Made by a program: the position numbers and the translations under genes. 64,000 bases of DNA from the NCBI RefSeq assembly GCF_040054535.1, contig NC_090797.1, positions 6,131,001-6,195,000 of the forward strand. The letters run 5' to 3'. Position 1 is the first letter of the stretch. Every line of letters begins with the position of its first letter. The stretch comes from Antennarius striatus (Eukaryota; Chordata; Actinopteri; Lophiiformes; Antennariidae). This document shows positions 37,931 to 49,508 of the stretch, one piece after another. Under the pieces are notes generated by a model that saw only the letters and a list, made by a program, of their open reading frames with translations, did not search any database and was not told where the DNA came from.

Positions 37931-38249
37931 CATCTCCTCCTAGGGCAATAAAGTAAATTAACAAGATTCTGTTGCTATTTGATAAGTATAATATACACAC
38001 AGTGTCAATGCAAAGTAAATATTTTTTTCTTAGTTTAGCCTTAGCAAAATAGCCAACTAGTCACGAGACAATTAGGTTATTGAGTAAACCTAAAATTAAC
38101 ACTGTTAAAAAGTTAGCTTTTTTAACTCAAATAAATTATAAAGTAAATTCAAATGATATTTTGTCATGTGACAAGTGACATAAAAAAGTATTAATGTTTA
38201 TCTTAACATTTAACCTTAGCATTTCGTCAAATGATTGCAGATATTTGGT

Positions 38250-38490
38250 TTTCATCCATCCATCCATCTTCCACTGCTTATCTGTAGTCGGGTCACGGGG
38301 GCAGCAGCTTCAACAGGAAACTCCAAACTTCCCTTTGCTCGGCCACATCCACCAGCTCTGACTGGGGGACCCAAGGCATTTCCAGGCAAGTGTTGAAAAA
38401 TAATCCCTCCACCTGGTACTGGGCCTCCCTGAGGTCTCCTCCCTGGAACACCTTCCTAGATAGGCACCCTGAAGGCATCCCCAACAGACC
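38250..38490 (-). mobile_element. 3' end of a degenerate non-LTR retrotransposon (LINE)
   Basis: Read on the minus strand, the segment encodes a degraded C-terminal tail ending EQREVWSFLLKLLPP. This resembles the end of LINE reverse-transcriptase proteins very common in teleost genomes. It is followed by a short-tandem-repeat tail, seen as CATCCATCCATCCATC at 38253-38268 on the plus strand. That tail plus 5' truncation is typical of a dead-on-arrival insertion. The family (for example Rex-like) is not resolved. Confidence 0.65.
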
Positions 38491-39557
38491 AGAAAATATT
38501 TTTGAGGTATTTCACTCTGTCATGGACTGACCAGCTGACCAGCTTGAGTAAGCATAACACTGTTGTCGTCAGAAATAACTGACCAAATGAATTTTGGTTT
38601 GACATAAGGTTAGGGAAATTCCTAGCTTTGATAAGTAGTGATGCTTCAACCTTTGGGGGTTCTAGATCTTAGAAAAATTGTCATTCCTTGGTTTTCATAA
38701 GAAATCACAACTATTCCCTGTTCCAACAAGTTATTGACTCATCCATTCACTCCCAAATGTATACACTTACCAGAAGAAGGGGGTCAGTTTCAGCAGAAAA
38801 ACAAGACAGTTGAACTGCCTGGCCCTGTGCCATGTCTGCTTACTGGAATTGACCAAAGCTGGCATTCCAATAAATTGCTCCCACCCCATCCCCCTTTCTT
38901 TTTTTATCTTCCTGTGTACTTCAGGACCAAAACATTTCCATGTGTGTCACATTATTCCTCAAACGTACGTAGAGGAAATGTGTTTGAAGGCAGGAGAAAC
39001 TGATGAGCAAGCCACATTGTTTAAGTAAGATATATACAGTATAATAATTATGCACATTATGTATACATGTGCACACACACACACACATACACACACATAC
39101 AGTATATATACATGATTCTGTCTCAACAAGTCATTTATGTTCAAAGTTCAAAAACCTTGTGCCACAAAATATGGGTCAATATATAGATCAGTAAATAATG
39201 TGCTTGAATAAGTTATTAAATTACCATAAAAAAGAGCATTGCATGAATAAACCCCTCTTTAATCAAGATGAATTTAGATAAATATGGAATGTTTTCTCAG
39301 CAGCTACATCACAATATTACTGGAGAGAAGTCATGCAAAGTCAAAGTTCCCTAATGTCAGAAATACCTCACTGAAGGCTATTCCATTAAATTCTTCACAG
39401 CAGTCTAGAGCTCTAGCGGAGATTCCCTGTCTGGACATGAAAGGTTGTAAATAAAACTTTAAACAACCAACATCAATACAAGTTTCAACGAACATGAATG
39501 AGTTTCTGAATTCCTGTGAACTATGCATCCACAAGACAGCGTGTTAAAGAAAAATCT

Positions 39558-39878
39558 CCGTCCACACGTAAACGCACCAGTGCGTTTTTCGAAGACGGCT
39601 ATAAGCATGCCAAACCATGTGGTGGCAGTATTGAGTCAAATTTTATCCAATAGGAATCCTCCGTGTTTTGTTGTCACAACACACGGGCCCGTAAATATGA
39701 CGTCACAGCGGTTTTCGTCGCAGGCAAGACGTCAGCGTTTTTAAAAAAAAGTCGCGGATACGCCGTCCACACGACAACGCAGACCCAGCGTTCCGGATAT
39801 CTGCGTTGTCGTGTGGACGGAAGGCGTAAACGCAACAGAAAAGTTGCGTTTTTAAAAAATCCGTCATCGTGTGGACGG
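39558..39878. mobile_element. Non-autonomous DNA transposon (MITE) with nested inverted repeats
   Basis: The element is bounded by an 11-bp terminal inverted repeat: CCGTCCACACG at 39558-39568 and its reverse complement at 39868-39878. A second pair of the same motif forms an internal perfect hairpin with arms 39763-39783 and 39800-39820 (21 bp each, 16-base loop). GCGTTTTTAAAAAA motifs recur at 39734 and 39846. It contains no coding capacity. The CpG-rich body contrasts with the AT-rich flanks. Clear target-site duplications were not found, so exact ends and superfamily are open. Confidence 0.75.
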
Positions 39879-41426
39879 GGCCCAAATTAGAGCTCTCCAT
39901 TGTAATAAGCCAGTATATTGTTTTCTTTCTTCGTCCTTTGACTTTGGACTTTGACCTGAAACAGGCGGAACTGTTGAACGTGTGTGCTCTCGTTTATTAA
40001 CACACAGAGGATGCACACATGCAGGTCAGCCACAGAAGCTTGAAAGCTTTGTTATACCCATCAGATGACAGTCTTTCCCAACAAAAGTTTCCACAGCATG
40101 AGAAAATCCCTTTAAGACTGTTACATTTTAGCCAATATGACAAGCAGAGAATAAATACTATAGAATAAGATCACTTTATAACAAGGAATCTAATGTACAG
40201 GAAGTTTTGGTCTAATAATCCCAGCAATGTGAAGAAAACAGTAAAGAAAAAACAGTAAAATAATTGTTTTGAATATGTTTTGTTTTCAGTGATTCACTCA
40301 AATTTATATTTTAAGGTTCATGGTAAAAACTACTCTTGCTTTTGCAATTAAACATTAATACCAAACTAAATTCTGCCACTGTTATGTAAATAGTTCTTTG
40401 ATAACAAATATTACAACTTCTATTCATCTGTTTAAAAAAATCATCAGAGGTGAATTTTTTTAAGGAAAGCTCAGGACAAATTCTTTATATGTACAATTCA
40501 GTACATAATACTGTATTTTTATTTCATAGATTTGAAAAACTATTAAAGTTACTAGACATGTCCCAAGTATATAAATGAAATCCTAAATACAAACAACTGC
40601 TGTGGTCTTCGGAATGATAATTCCTTGTCGGATTTACATTCCAAAATAACTTCATTTTAAGTCTTTGGAGGGATGCTTGATGTAAACGTGGCTAAAGAAG
40701 AACAGCAAAAAGAGAAAGACAAACTCTCTATTACACGATCAGGTCGAACAAACTGCAGATTTTTGGATCACGAACACCTTATGATCCATAAATTATTATG
40801 TCCTTATATTTAACCCATTGCATCGTCTCTAAAAGCGATGCACACAATAAAGACGCAAACGCGTACGAAACGTGGGCGCCGTGTTCTTGCGAGGATGACC
40901 GCATTATTCCCCATCAGCACCGATGCATTCAAAGACACGTAAAGAAAATCCGCAAGGCCCGTGAAAGATGGTCTGCAACCAGAGGATGACTCATTATTGC
41001 TTTACTTATTCATAATACAGTATTTTACCTGTTTTGAATCGAATTTACATTTCGTTTTTAATACTTCTTTTTTTTTTATCAGTTGTTTCTTTGTTAGTTG
41101 GTTGCGCAATTGGGTTCGCAACGCGTGACGCCAATAGACGCTTCCTCCATCCTCCGCATTTTCCACTGCTTAAAAGTTATGAATGGTAACAACAAAAACA
41201 GGCTTACATGCACAAACATGCAACGAGAAATCCCCTTACAGGAAACCGAAAGTAAGAACATAGAATGGTGTAATTTTGATGTGACTGAATTAGAATGTGT
41301 GAGCTGTTTTCTTGTTAACTTCATGCGCAATCAGTGGATGTGGACGGATGACCTGTAAAGGTCAGGCTCAGGTTTGATTCGTGGAAAGAGAGGGGAGGAG
41401 GGGAAGGGTAATAGACCCAGGGAGAC
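39879..41426. other. Leptin upstream region
   Basis: AT-rich to 40,780, then somewhat CpG-richer from 40,800 to the TATA-like box. No upstream gene was found; regulatory sites other than the TATA-like box were not assigned. Confidence 0.5.
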
Positions 41427-41435
41427 TATTTAAAA
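41427..41435 (+). promoter_or_regulatory. TATA-like box of the leptin promoter
   Basis: TATTTAAAA lies about 90 bases upstream of the exon-1 donor, which places transcription start near 41455. Mammalian LEP also has a TATA-driven promoter. The placement is inferred from spacing only. Confidence 0.5.
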
Positions 41436-41454
41436 GGGGGGTAACTGCAAAGAA

Positions 41455-41516
41455 GTGTGTGTCATGTCTGTGCCATTCAGTGTTGGAGGAGCAGATCCAC
41501 AAATCCGAAACCACAG
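41455..41516 (+). other. lepb: Non-coding first exon of the leptin gene
   Basis: A clear donor (CCACAG|GTAAG) ends at 41516, and the matching acceptor (TTATTTTAG) ends at 41820 directly before the leptin start codon. The 5' edge near 41455 is only estimated as about 28 bases downstream of the TATA-like box. Tetrapod leptin genes also have a non-coding first exon. Confidence 0.65.
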
Positions 41517-41821
41517 GTAAGATTTTTTTTTTCAAGGGCTCAGTTATCAAGTATGAACATTAACAAAGAAAAAAGTTTAAATGCAAGGATTTCCTGAATT
41601 GCATCAAAGGAATATTAATTGACTAACAAATTTTGGAAGCTTTTGCAAAGTAACTCTTTATATAAATTTCTAGATGCAAAAAAAAGTAGAAATAAAAGAT
41701 GAAAAAAAGATAATTTTTATCACAATGTCAGGAAACATAAAATGCATTTGCATAAAGAGAAAGTATGAATTAAAATTTTTCCTATATCATATAATGTATT
41801 TGCTAATTTATTTATTTTAGG

Positions 41822-42371
41822 ATGTACATCCTTTTGGCCCTGGTCAGTGTTTCCCTTTTGGTGGCTCCCACAACTGCAGACTCCAGCAGAAGTACCATAA
41901 TCAGTATAATAAACATAGCTAAGATAACCCTGTTCCACATTACGAAACTAAGGACAAAGGTATTCGCACACGGCTTAATGTGCACATTAAACCAATAATT
42001 ACACATGAAGGATTTCTGTTCACGACTCATGCTATTCTTCACCTTAGCTGCCGACTAATCCACAAGTGGAGCTCAGCACTCCTTCCATTGAGGGAGTGAC
42101 TGGTATCTGCTATGATCTTGGACTTTTGGATAATGAACTGCAGAACTCCGATGTCACAGAGCACCTCAGCCAGATCCGGGCTGACATCTCCAGCCTAGAG
42201 GGATGGATGGGCTCCCTCGCTCGAAAGATGGGCTGTTCCATCCGACCCAAACCGGCTAGAGAACCCGTGGGCAATTCTTTCCCTGACAGCCAACTTTACC
42301 TGGTGGTGGAGAAGGTGCGGCAGTATCTGGATACGCTTCTTGTCAACAGGGACAAACTCACTGTCTGCTGA
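41822..42371 (+). CDS. lepb: Leptin precursor, fish leptin-B-like (two coding exons)
   Basis: Secreted four-helix cytokine hormone acting through the leptin receptor (JAK/STAT) in energy balance and, in fish, also stress and metabolism. The coding exons are 41822-41959 (46 codons) and 42048-42371 (107 codons plus TGA), joined in phase 0 across an 88-bp GT-AG intron. The product is 153 residues. Residues 1 to about 19 are a hydrophobic signal peptide (MYILLALVSVSLLVAPTTA). The segment PSIEGVTGICYDLGLLDNEL at about 58-77 matches the conserved stretch after helix A. LSQIRADISSLEG (86-98) and KVRQYLDTLLVNRDKL follow. Cys109 and the terminal Cys153 occupy the positions of the family disulfide. Cys67 is an extra cysteine. 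The ATG lies one base after the acceptor of the preceding intron, so the first exon is non-coding, as in tetrapod LEP. The mir-129 hairpin 7 kb upstream supports the identity by synteny. Leptin is near certain; the B-type assignment rests on remembered resemblance. Confidence 0.93.
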
Positions 42372-42561
42372 GAAATCTGCACATGAATTTCAAGTCTTGC
42401 TATAATGTAATTGAACAAAGGCTTTTTGCACGGCGGCGGTTTGCACTACTTCTCATGGCATTTCTGGCATGGCATTGTGATGTATGAATATTATTTTCAT
42501 ATTAATTTCCAATACTCAAGCAATAATGAAGTTCGTCTGAATGCAAGAGGTGCACATTAAA

Positions 42562-42567
42562 AATAAA
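42562..42567 (+). other. Poly(A) signal of leptin
   Basis: Canonical AATAAA 190 bases after the leptin stop codon, and the first such hexamer on this strand downstream of the gene. It implies a short 3' UTR. Confidence 0.6.
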
Positions 42568-44323
42568 AACAGCAAAGATCTTCCATTAATAGCTGAAATG
42601 TGGATTTGGATGTATTTATATGGTTTGTATTATATTTACCTCATGTTAAAAATATTGAAAAGAAAAATATGTCAACGTGTCTTTCTTTCAGCATGTTATA
42701 TTCTGGGTATTTAATTATGCTCACTTTTTAATGGGAAAGGATTTGATGAATAGGGAACGTTGATACTAGACACATAGTAGATAGATTAACTTTTACAAAG
42801 TTAAGTAAGGCTTTTGTCATAAAGTGCTGAACTCCTGGAGGAGTTAAAACATTTTTTAATTATAATATTGTCCTGTTTTCTAAATATTATTTAAAAAATG
42901 ATATGAAAGCAAATAATTTAACTTTTTTTATTTTACTGAAACAAGATATTGAGTCAAACAAGAAACAAAAACTTTTGTCTTTTTTTTCATTTCCAGACAA
43001 GAATTTATTTAAACTGAATACAACACATTTGTCATTGTTATTATTATTATTATTGAAAATTTAAAAACATTAGAATAAAAAAATGACAGTAATTAATTGA
43101 ATCTAATATACATAATCCATCAAAATTTTATTCCAATTCATGTAAAATTGCCTCACAATCTATCAGAAACAGGAATGTGTCTGGTAAAAAGCAGAGAGCA
43201 CCACAGATGGAATAACACTTCCTCAAAATGTATGCTTTTTATTCCGGTTCAAACAAAGATGACTAAAATAATTCCTATTAATTGTCCTAACATGAATTAA
43301 CATTAATCCCACACTGATTCACAGTGAAAGTAAGAAAATGTCTTACTTAATCTTACTTTATGAAGAAGTATCTGTGCCGAAGTGTGTTGTTCACAGTGGA
43401 CTGTGAATGCAGCAGACATCAGTAATACGAACTCAGCATTCATTGTCGGGAGAACAAATTAACTATTTGCACAAATTTATGACTGAGAAAAAATAAAGTT
43501 TAATTACTTTTTAATGTTATTTGGGTGTACCTAGGGGAAAATTAGACCAAACCTGTTCATGTGACTCAATGTTGATTCAACATTTTATTATAAATGTCAC
43601 TCACAGTTTACGTTAAATTTGATCCTGCTTGGATTGAAAAGTTTTTTAAGGAGCATATTTGATTTGGGCAGCAGAATTAAAAGTATGCAGTAACTGGGTG
43701 GAATTTAAGTCGCAAAGATATCAATTAGATACGTGTGATGAGAAATCAGGATTTTAGACACAGGCACTACGATCAAATGTACAAGAAATAATGATTCATT
43801 TTTGAAATAGGGGAAAATAATTGCTCAATATTTGTCGGATACTTTTATACTATATATCGAACTATTAAAGGAATCTAGGTGCATTTATTACAAACTAATA
43901 TGAAACATTTATAATAAAGTATGGATGTTATGTGTTGTCTTTTAATCTGTGCCTATTCAGGACAGCATTTATGAAAATTAGTTTTGTACAAGTTCTCTAC
44001 CCCTATTTTCTCAGCTTCTTTTAACTATAACATTTCCCAATAATAAAATGTAACATTAATTTTTTTGGATATGATTTGTTGTCTTTAATTGTGTTTGAGG
44101 ATCCAGATCATGACGCCCCAGAATAGGGAAATGTATCAAAAAAACAAAACTTGGGCCAGCTTTCCTGTAGATGTTAACTGTGGGTATCAGGTTTTGCTTT
44201 AAGAACTGCTGGCTCAATGTGACCTTGTATACTGATAAAAACGTCCTCTAAAACATGTGACAATGCTTCAATGTTGCTGCCTTAAGAATTGATTCAGTCT
44301 CACAGTTTGTCACAGGGATACAC

Positions 44324-44329
44324 TTTATT
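44324..44329 (-). other. Possible poly(A) signal for the TMEM53-like gene
   Basis: TTTATT on the plus strand reads AATAAA on the minus strand, about 770 bases past the stop at 45097. I found no canonical hexamer closer to the stop, so the assignment is weak; the overlapping CACTTTATTCAATAAAG is palindromic and could serve either strand. Confidence 0.25.
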
Positions 44330-44437
44330 CAATAAAGATCTGTACTTTCAATTTTTTGGTTAAGTGCAAATGTGTCTGTATTATTGAACTTCTATACTGG
44401 AACCACCAATATGCCATACAATATAAAGGTACAGTTG

Positions 44438-44470
44438 TACGCCATGTGTACAGGATGTACACATGGCGTA
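44438..44470. repeat. 15-bp inverted repeat with 3-base loop
   Basis: TACGCCATGTGTACA at 44438-44452 and its exact reverse complement at 44456-44470. It lies between leptin and the TMEM53-like gene, beyond the leptin poly(A) signal. Confidence 0.9.
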
Positions 44471-44670
44471 AAAGATTCAACCCATTAATCTGGATCATCT
44501 CCAAAAAGCTCTTTCTTTTTGAAGTATTCGTGAAAAATAACTCTTGTACATTATGTTACCTTGACAAAAAGTGACAGAAATTGAACAAAGAACTCCAAAA
44601 ACAAAGCTCTATCTGCTGATGTCCAGAGTGGAAAATAGAAATAAAACTACCAATGCAATTCTTATGTTTG

Positions 44671-44685
44671 CCAGTAGATGTCGCC
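44671..44685 (+). promoter_or_regulatory. Weak CTCF-like motif
   Basis: CCAGTAGATGTCGCC deviates from the CTCF core within the GGC triplet. It lies in the leptin to TMEM53-like intergenic stretch. Low support. Confidence 0.2.
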
Positions 44686-45096
44686 ATTTTTTAAAAAGAA
44701 TAGATTCCTTCATGCTTAAAGGAATGCTTCATAATGTGCACATCACCTGTTAACATAACATTATGCCCATTCAAAATTCTCTGCATTCCGAAAAATCTAC
44801 ACAGAATTGATTGTGAACATGCTGTTTTGTCAGATTATGAAAACATTGGCATTGTTATGAACAGTTTTAATTTCACATGAGTTGAAACAGTTCTCAGGGA
44901 AACAGTTCATTAACTGTTACTGTGCAAATCAAACACAACATAACAGGAAATGTGACTCTTTAAATATTGCACATCACTTATCATATAACAAGCAAAACGA
45001 ACATATTTGTTAATCAAACTCCTGCTGACAAATAAAACCTTCAAATGTTTCAGTTTTAAAATTCAATCAATGAAATTTTTACGCAACACAGGGAAT

Positions 45097-46750
45097 TTAC
45101 ATCTTTTTCTTCACCTCCAGGGGCGGAAAGGCAAGCGAGTTCAAGAATTTATCCAGAGTAGAGAAGTAGTCTGCCGGGTGGCACCGCATGTGGGCAGCGT
45201 GTATCGACCTTTTCCACTTCATGCTCTCCACAGTCACGCCTCTTTTCCTCCAGAGGTCAATCCACTTTTCCATGACGGTATGGTCACACAGGGCGTCATT
45301 GTCGCTGGAGAAGAAGAGTGCTGGTGCCGTGATGGGGTTATTTCGGAAAACCTGGATGCTGTGGTTGTAGAGGTCTGCCGTGTGGGCTTTGAAGAGCCAA
45401 AAATAAAGCATGGCGGCATTTTTAACGATGCCCTCGAAACGTGGCGCCAGAGTCTTGCCAAGTCCTGAACAACAAGATGAAACAGTGGCTGAATATTTCA
45501 TTCAACTTCTAAACTGCTTTATGCCCCCCTACCCCCCCACCCCCAGCAGTGGGTCAGCTGACTAATGCATTATTTAAAGCCCTGACATACTGTACGTCCC
45601 AGACCAAAGTAACCCGAGCTGGGTCACCCACACTCACCTATCGCCATATGCTCCAGAGTGCCAACCACCAAGCTGTCAAGGATAAGCCCTGTCACCCTCT
45701 TGGCCAGGGATGAGTGTTTTTCCTGTCCTTCAGAGATATGAGTGAGCATCTGGCTGAAAGTGTAGCCGCCAATGGAGGAGGCGTGGACCAGTACCCTCCT
45801 TCCAGAGAACTGAGAGTCCTCCAAAACCTTCAAAACCTCCAACCCGTAGTCGAGCCCCCATCGAGGCCACAGGAAGTGCATCACATTACTCTGGACCACC
45901 AGGACATCCATGCCCCGGTCCACGTAGAGGTCCCTGTATTTGGCCACTGCATGTGGTCGGGCGCCAAGCCAGGAAAAGAAAAGTAGAAGTGGACGGGGAG
46001 TGGAGGATAAACCTGATTGGGTTTGGGAGCCTGAGAGCATCGGGGACGAAGGAGAATCTGCAGAGGAGGAGGGATCAGAAGAGGGTGATGGGGATGAGAA
46101 GGGGCGAGGATCGGTAGAGCCATTGGTGAGATGTGAGGTCGGTTCCTTTTCTCCTGAGAACGGAGTGTAATAATAAGTTATCCCACGGCTGATCCTCCTC
46201 ACTTTGAACCTCTCCTCACCGACCTGTTCAGCCACGACTCCAGTCCTGAAGAGTCTGAACCAAAATAAAATAGAATGAGTCCGTTGAGAAAAGGAGAGGT
46301 AGAGAGCTGGAATACTGTGTATGATTTATGAAAGGTAGTGTTATTATCTGCCCCCCCAAAAAAATTGATCACCGCATATCACTGATTTGAACATGGACAA
46401 ATGTGTCATTAAATCAGAATCTAGATCTGGTTTCTCATTTCCCGTCAGGACTGAATGTGAGAGGGCGACAAAAAGTACACAACGCTCTCTTTCTATGAGA
46501 AACAGATGTATGGATCCTGTTCTTCCAGTTCTCCGAGTCTAGAGATTTGTCTGACGCAAAAATACCATAATTCTATACATTCCTGGGTTGCGATCTTGTT
46601 TGGATATGAGAGTATTAAGCTCTCCGGAATGTAGCTGGGCTATGAACATCAAATGCAACATTTCCGACCCATGTAATCCGTAAAATCGACGCAATTTAGT
46701 GTCCACTGAAGCGCTCCTTAAAATGATCATAAAATGCGAATATATCATCT

Positions 46751-46781
<31 letters not shown>

Positions 46782-46867
46782 GACGTTCAAGGTAAATTCC
46801 ACACAGGGGTTTTTAATGACAATCGAAGTGAATGGTGTTACCCTGTGGAGATGAGCAGGTTTCCCAT
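45097..46867 (-). CDS. TMEM53/DUF829-family alpha/beta-hydrolase-like protein (three coding exons)
   Basis: Exons on the minus strand are 46867-46842 (M1-T8 plus two bases of the next codon), 46254-45638 and 45464-45097. Introns are 587 and 173 bp with GT-AG ends, and frames join exactly to give 336 residues starting MGNLLISTGLFRTGVVAEQV. Residues about 10-55 form a conserved-looking basic lead-in (RFKVRRISRGITYYYTPF). Residues about 60-96 are a Ser/Pro-rich linker. The hydrolase-like core starts at RPLLLFFSWLGARP (about 97-110). Candidate catalytic residues are the Ser in HASSIGG (167-173), the Asp in SSDNDALCD (267-275) and the His in SIHAAHMRCHP (301-311). Human TMEM53 is a shorter, nuclear-envelope-associated relative, and no enzymatic reaction is established for the family. 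The gene runs tail-to-tail with leptin. The best guess is the fish 'transmembrane protein 53-like' gene rather than TMEM53 itself. Confidence 0.9.
46755..46781. repeat. 27-base poly(T) tract in intron 1 of the TMEM53-like gene
   Basis: Uninterrupted T run on the plus strand, read as poly(A) in the gene's orientation. It is too isolated to call a retroposon tail: no SINE-like body was recognised beside it. Confidence 0.8.
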
Positions 46868-47018
46868 TCTGCCGCCGCGGTCTGTCTGGATGCCTGCAGA
46901 GACTCGCCTGTCCCGTCAGCGCCGCACCGGCTCGTCTCAGACAGGAGATTCCTCTTCGTGACTTTATTTAGGTAGTGTGTAAATAACAACGTAGTGGATG
47001 TGTGCCGCCATCTGGTAC
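46868..47018 (-). promoter_or_regulatory. Promoter / 5' UTR region of the TMEM53-like gene
   Basis: Upstream of the inferred start codon at 46867 the sequence becomes GC- and CpG-richer (46868-46960). A GCCGCCATCTGGTAC motif lies at 47004-47018. Its reverse complement fits both a YY1-type site (GATGGCGGC) and a partial CTCF core. YY1 motifs are frequent at TATA-less promoters. The transcription start was not located. Confidence 0.4.
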
Positions 47019-49418
47019 GGAGGATAGATAGCGACATAATACAATAATTTAAAAAAAAAAATACAGTAATGGTGAAAATATTACAGTGTAAAAATATTCA
47101 GCTATTTTTGTTATCGAATAGTCCGATGTTTTTATCTAAACAGGGAAACAGCAGAAGGTCATAAAGCCCGTTTGGTATGACCTCATCTATTTGCTGCAAT
47201 ACATTTTAGTGACACCAGGTGACGCCAGAGACCAATAAAGACGGTCATGATTTTATCACCTTCGCTATGATGCACACTTTTCCTCAGATTATTCAAGATG
47301 GGACCCTGAAAATCATTTCAAGCTGCCTCCATGACACTCATTTTCAGTTGTGTAATCAATAATATTTACAATAATTGTTTAATTGTCATTAAGGCACTGA
47401 AAAAAAGGCTTCTTTTTTAAATTTTGCAGTCAGTTGCAGTAAAGCTGCCTTGGATGCTGATTAGATTAAATTAAACATAATGAAGCGCAAGTATAAAGAA
47501 GTTTTAAATATTTCCTTGACCAGTTAATTTCAACTGAATTTAAAATAAAGTTACGGGCCTATGAATAAAACACAGAATAAAGAATTACACCCTCAAAATC
47601 GGATTCATGAAATCTGAATCAATTTCAGGCACACGTTGCTCGGAAACTAGAACGTCTCCTCCGATACCATCAGCAGTCTGTCGAGTTGTCGAACATGAAC
47701 TGAGGTTGTCATGACAGGGCAGCTGACAGTAAAATGGCGGCCACACTTATGATCAGGTCTTTCCATTTTATCAGGCACTCATTCTCAGACAGCTGAGGCA
47801 CTTTGAGGTCATCACATCCCTTTCTGATTTTCCCTCCTCCCAATCAGAGCAAGTGTCACTTCAGCTATAAATAGCAGCCATTACTCAATGAAATAAAATA
47901 TACCAGTAGATGCATTAAACCAGTAGATGCACCACTTTTGCTTATTTAGCCTGATTTTGTCCCCTGGAATCAAGTTTGTGTCCCTGGTTCACCACAATCA
48001 GTTTCAGGCTCACTCAGGCAGAAAAATGTTTGAGCCCCCCCAATAAACATGACACCCCCCCACACCAGCCCCTTAGGCCATGAGTCTGTGTTATTGCTAT
48101 ACACTAGCACCCCTCCTCAACCCAGGACCCCTTCACCCTCATCTTACATCAATCCCCTTCATCCCTTCAGATTTTCTATACACCCCCCCCTCATCAAAAC
48201 TCCTCCACCCAGGAAAAGAAAGCCTGCATCACTCACACAGAGGCCCTCTCACCCATCTTACCCTCTCAGCACCTCAGACCACCACTCCCGTTACTACCCC
48301 CTCAAAGCTTTTTTTTCTCTCTTTGTATTGTTTCACCACGGGCCCATTGTAGGAGCAAAAAAGAGAAAGTTTGGAGGGATGGGAGGTAAAGAAGAAAAGG
48401 AGGGGAGGAGGGGAGAATGTGCCCTCTCTGTTCTCTGGGCAGGAGGGGTCCGCCCACATCAGGGTGTGGAAATTCCATCGGTGCTTCCTGATTTCTCTCC
48501 CAGTATTTCCTTTTTACTCCTCTCACCCATCATGTTTTCGTCTGGCATCGTGTGGTTTCACAACTTTCTCATTCTTGTTTCTGACAGGTTTAGAAGAATC
48601 AGATTTTTTTTAAAAAGGGAGGGGGTATGCAAGGTATACTAAATTACAGGTAACCATGGTAACGGTATTTCTGCTTTCAAACAAATGTGAAAGCTTGGCC
48701 AGTGTTAAGAATCTCATCAGTGTACTTATAGCTTACTATGGCTCACACACGTTTGGTCACATATGTGTGAACACACGTGTTTTGCACGTGAAGCTCATCA
48801 TTTCTAATTTCATATTTAACAGCTAGCACCGATGCACAGATTGCACTTGAATATCCATGAGAACTGCCGTAAAACCAAAGTAGCAGGATTGGTCATGAAT
48901 ATTAAAATTCTGATTATGAGCTGATGCGCAGCAGAAGGGTGAAATGGGCCGGATTTTATTTTTATACTATCCTCTGCAGGAAATCACCGTCATTCAAATA
49001 GACCTACAGGCAGCCGATTTGTCCAAGGTCATCCCTGATGCTCATCTAATAGTCGTAATCAGCCGTAACATAGCTGATGGAAAAGATGTGTGAGAAGACA
49101 TTAATCAACTCTTAACACACACACACACCACTGCATGAGACTCAAAACACACGGTAGGATTTTGTTGTTGGTTTTCTTTGGTTGATAAAGATTTGGGAGA
49201 TTTGACTTGACCTTGCTGTGACTAAAAAAATTTAAAAAGAGGCCCTCACAGATTACAGATGACAGTCATGAACTGTACAAAGTCAATTGTTGTGTTTGTT
49301 GGTTTTTCCTGTAAGACAAAGAAAGTTTTTTTTGACCTCCACAATCTGCCATTGTCCAGCACTTTCCGTGTGCTGGTGCCAGCAGACTGTACACAGAGAG
49401 GACATCAATATGTAGTCA

Positions 49419-49449
49419 CACACACGCGTGCACACGCGTGCACACGCGT

Positions 49450-49505
<56 letters not shown>
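49419..49505. repeat. Compound (CACACGCGTG)3-(CA)n array
   Basis: Decamer units containing ACGCGT precede a 50-bp CA run. The alternating purine-pyrimidine CG/CA mix is a strong Z-DNA-type sequence. Confidence 0.93.

Positions 49506-49508
<3 letters not shown>

Larger units (their letters stand above)
42568..45096. other. Leptin to TMEM53-like intergenic region
   Basis: Very AT-rich, with a short (TTA)n run near 43,040 and the 44,438 inverted repeat. No gene seen. Confidence 0.6.

Noticed and set aside
48049..48642. 197-residue plus-strand ORF rich in Pro, Thr and Ser
   Set aside because: Arises from C-rich low-complexity sequence; no signal peptide, domain or splice context, and other frames are equally open.
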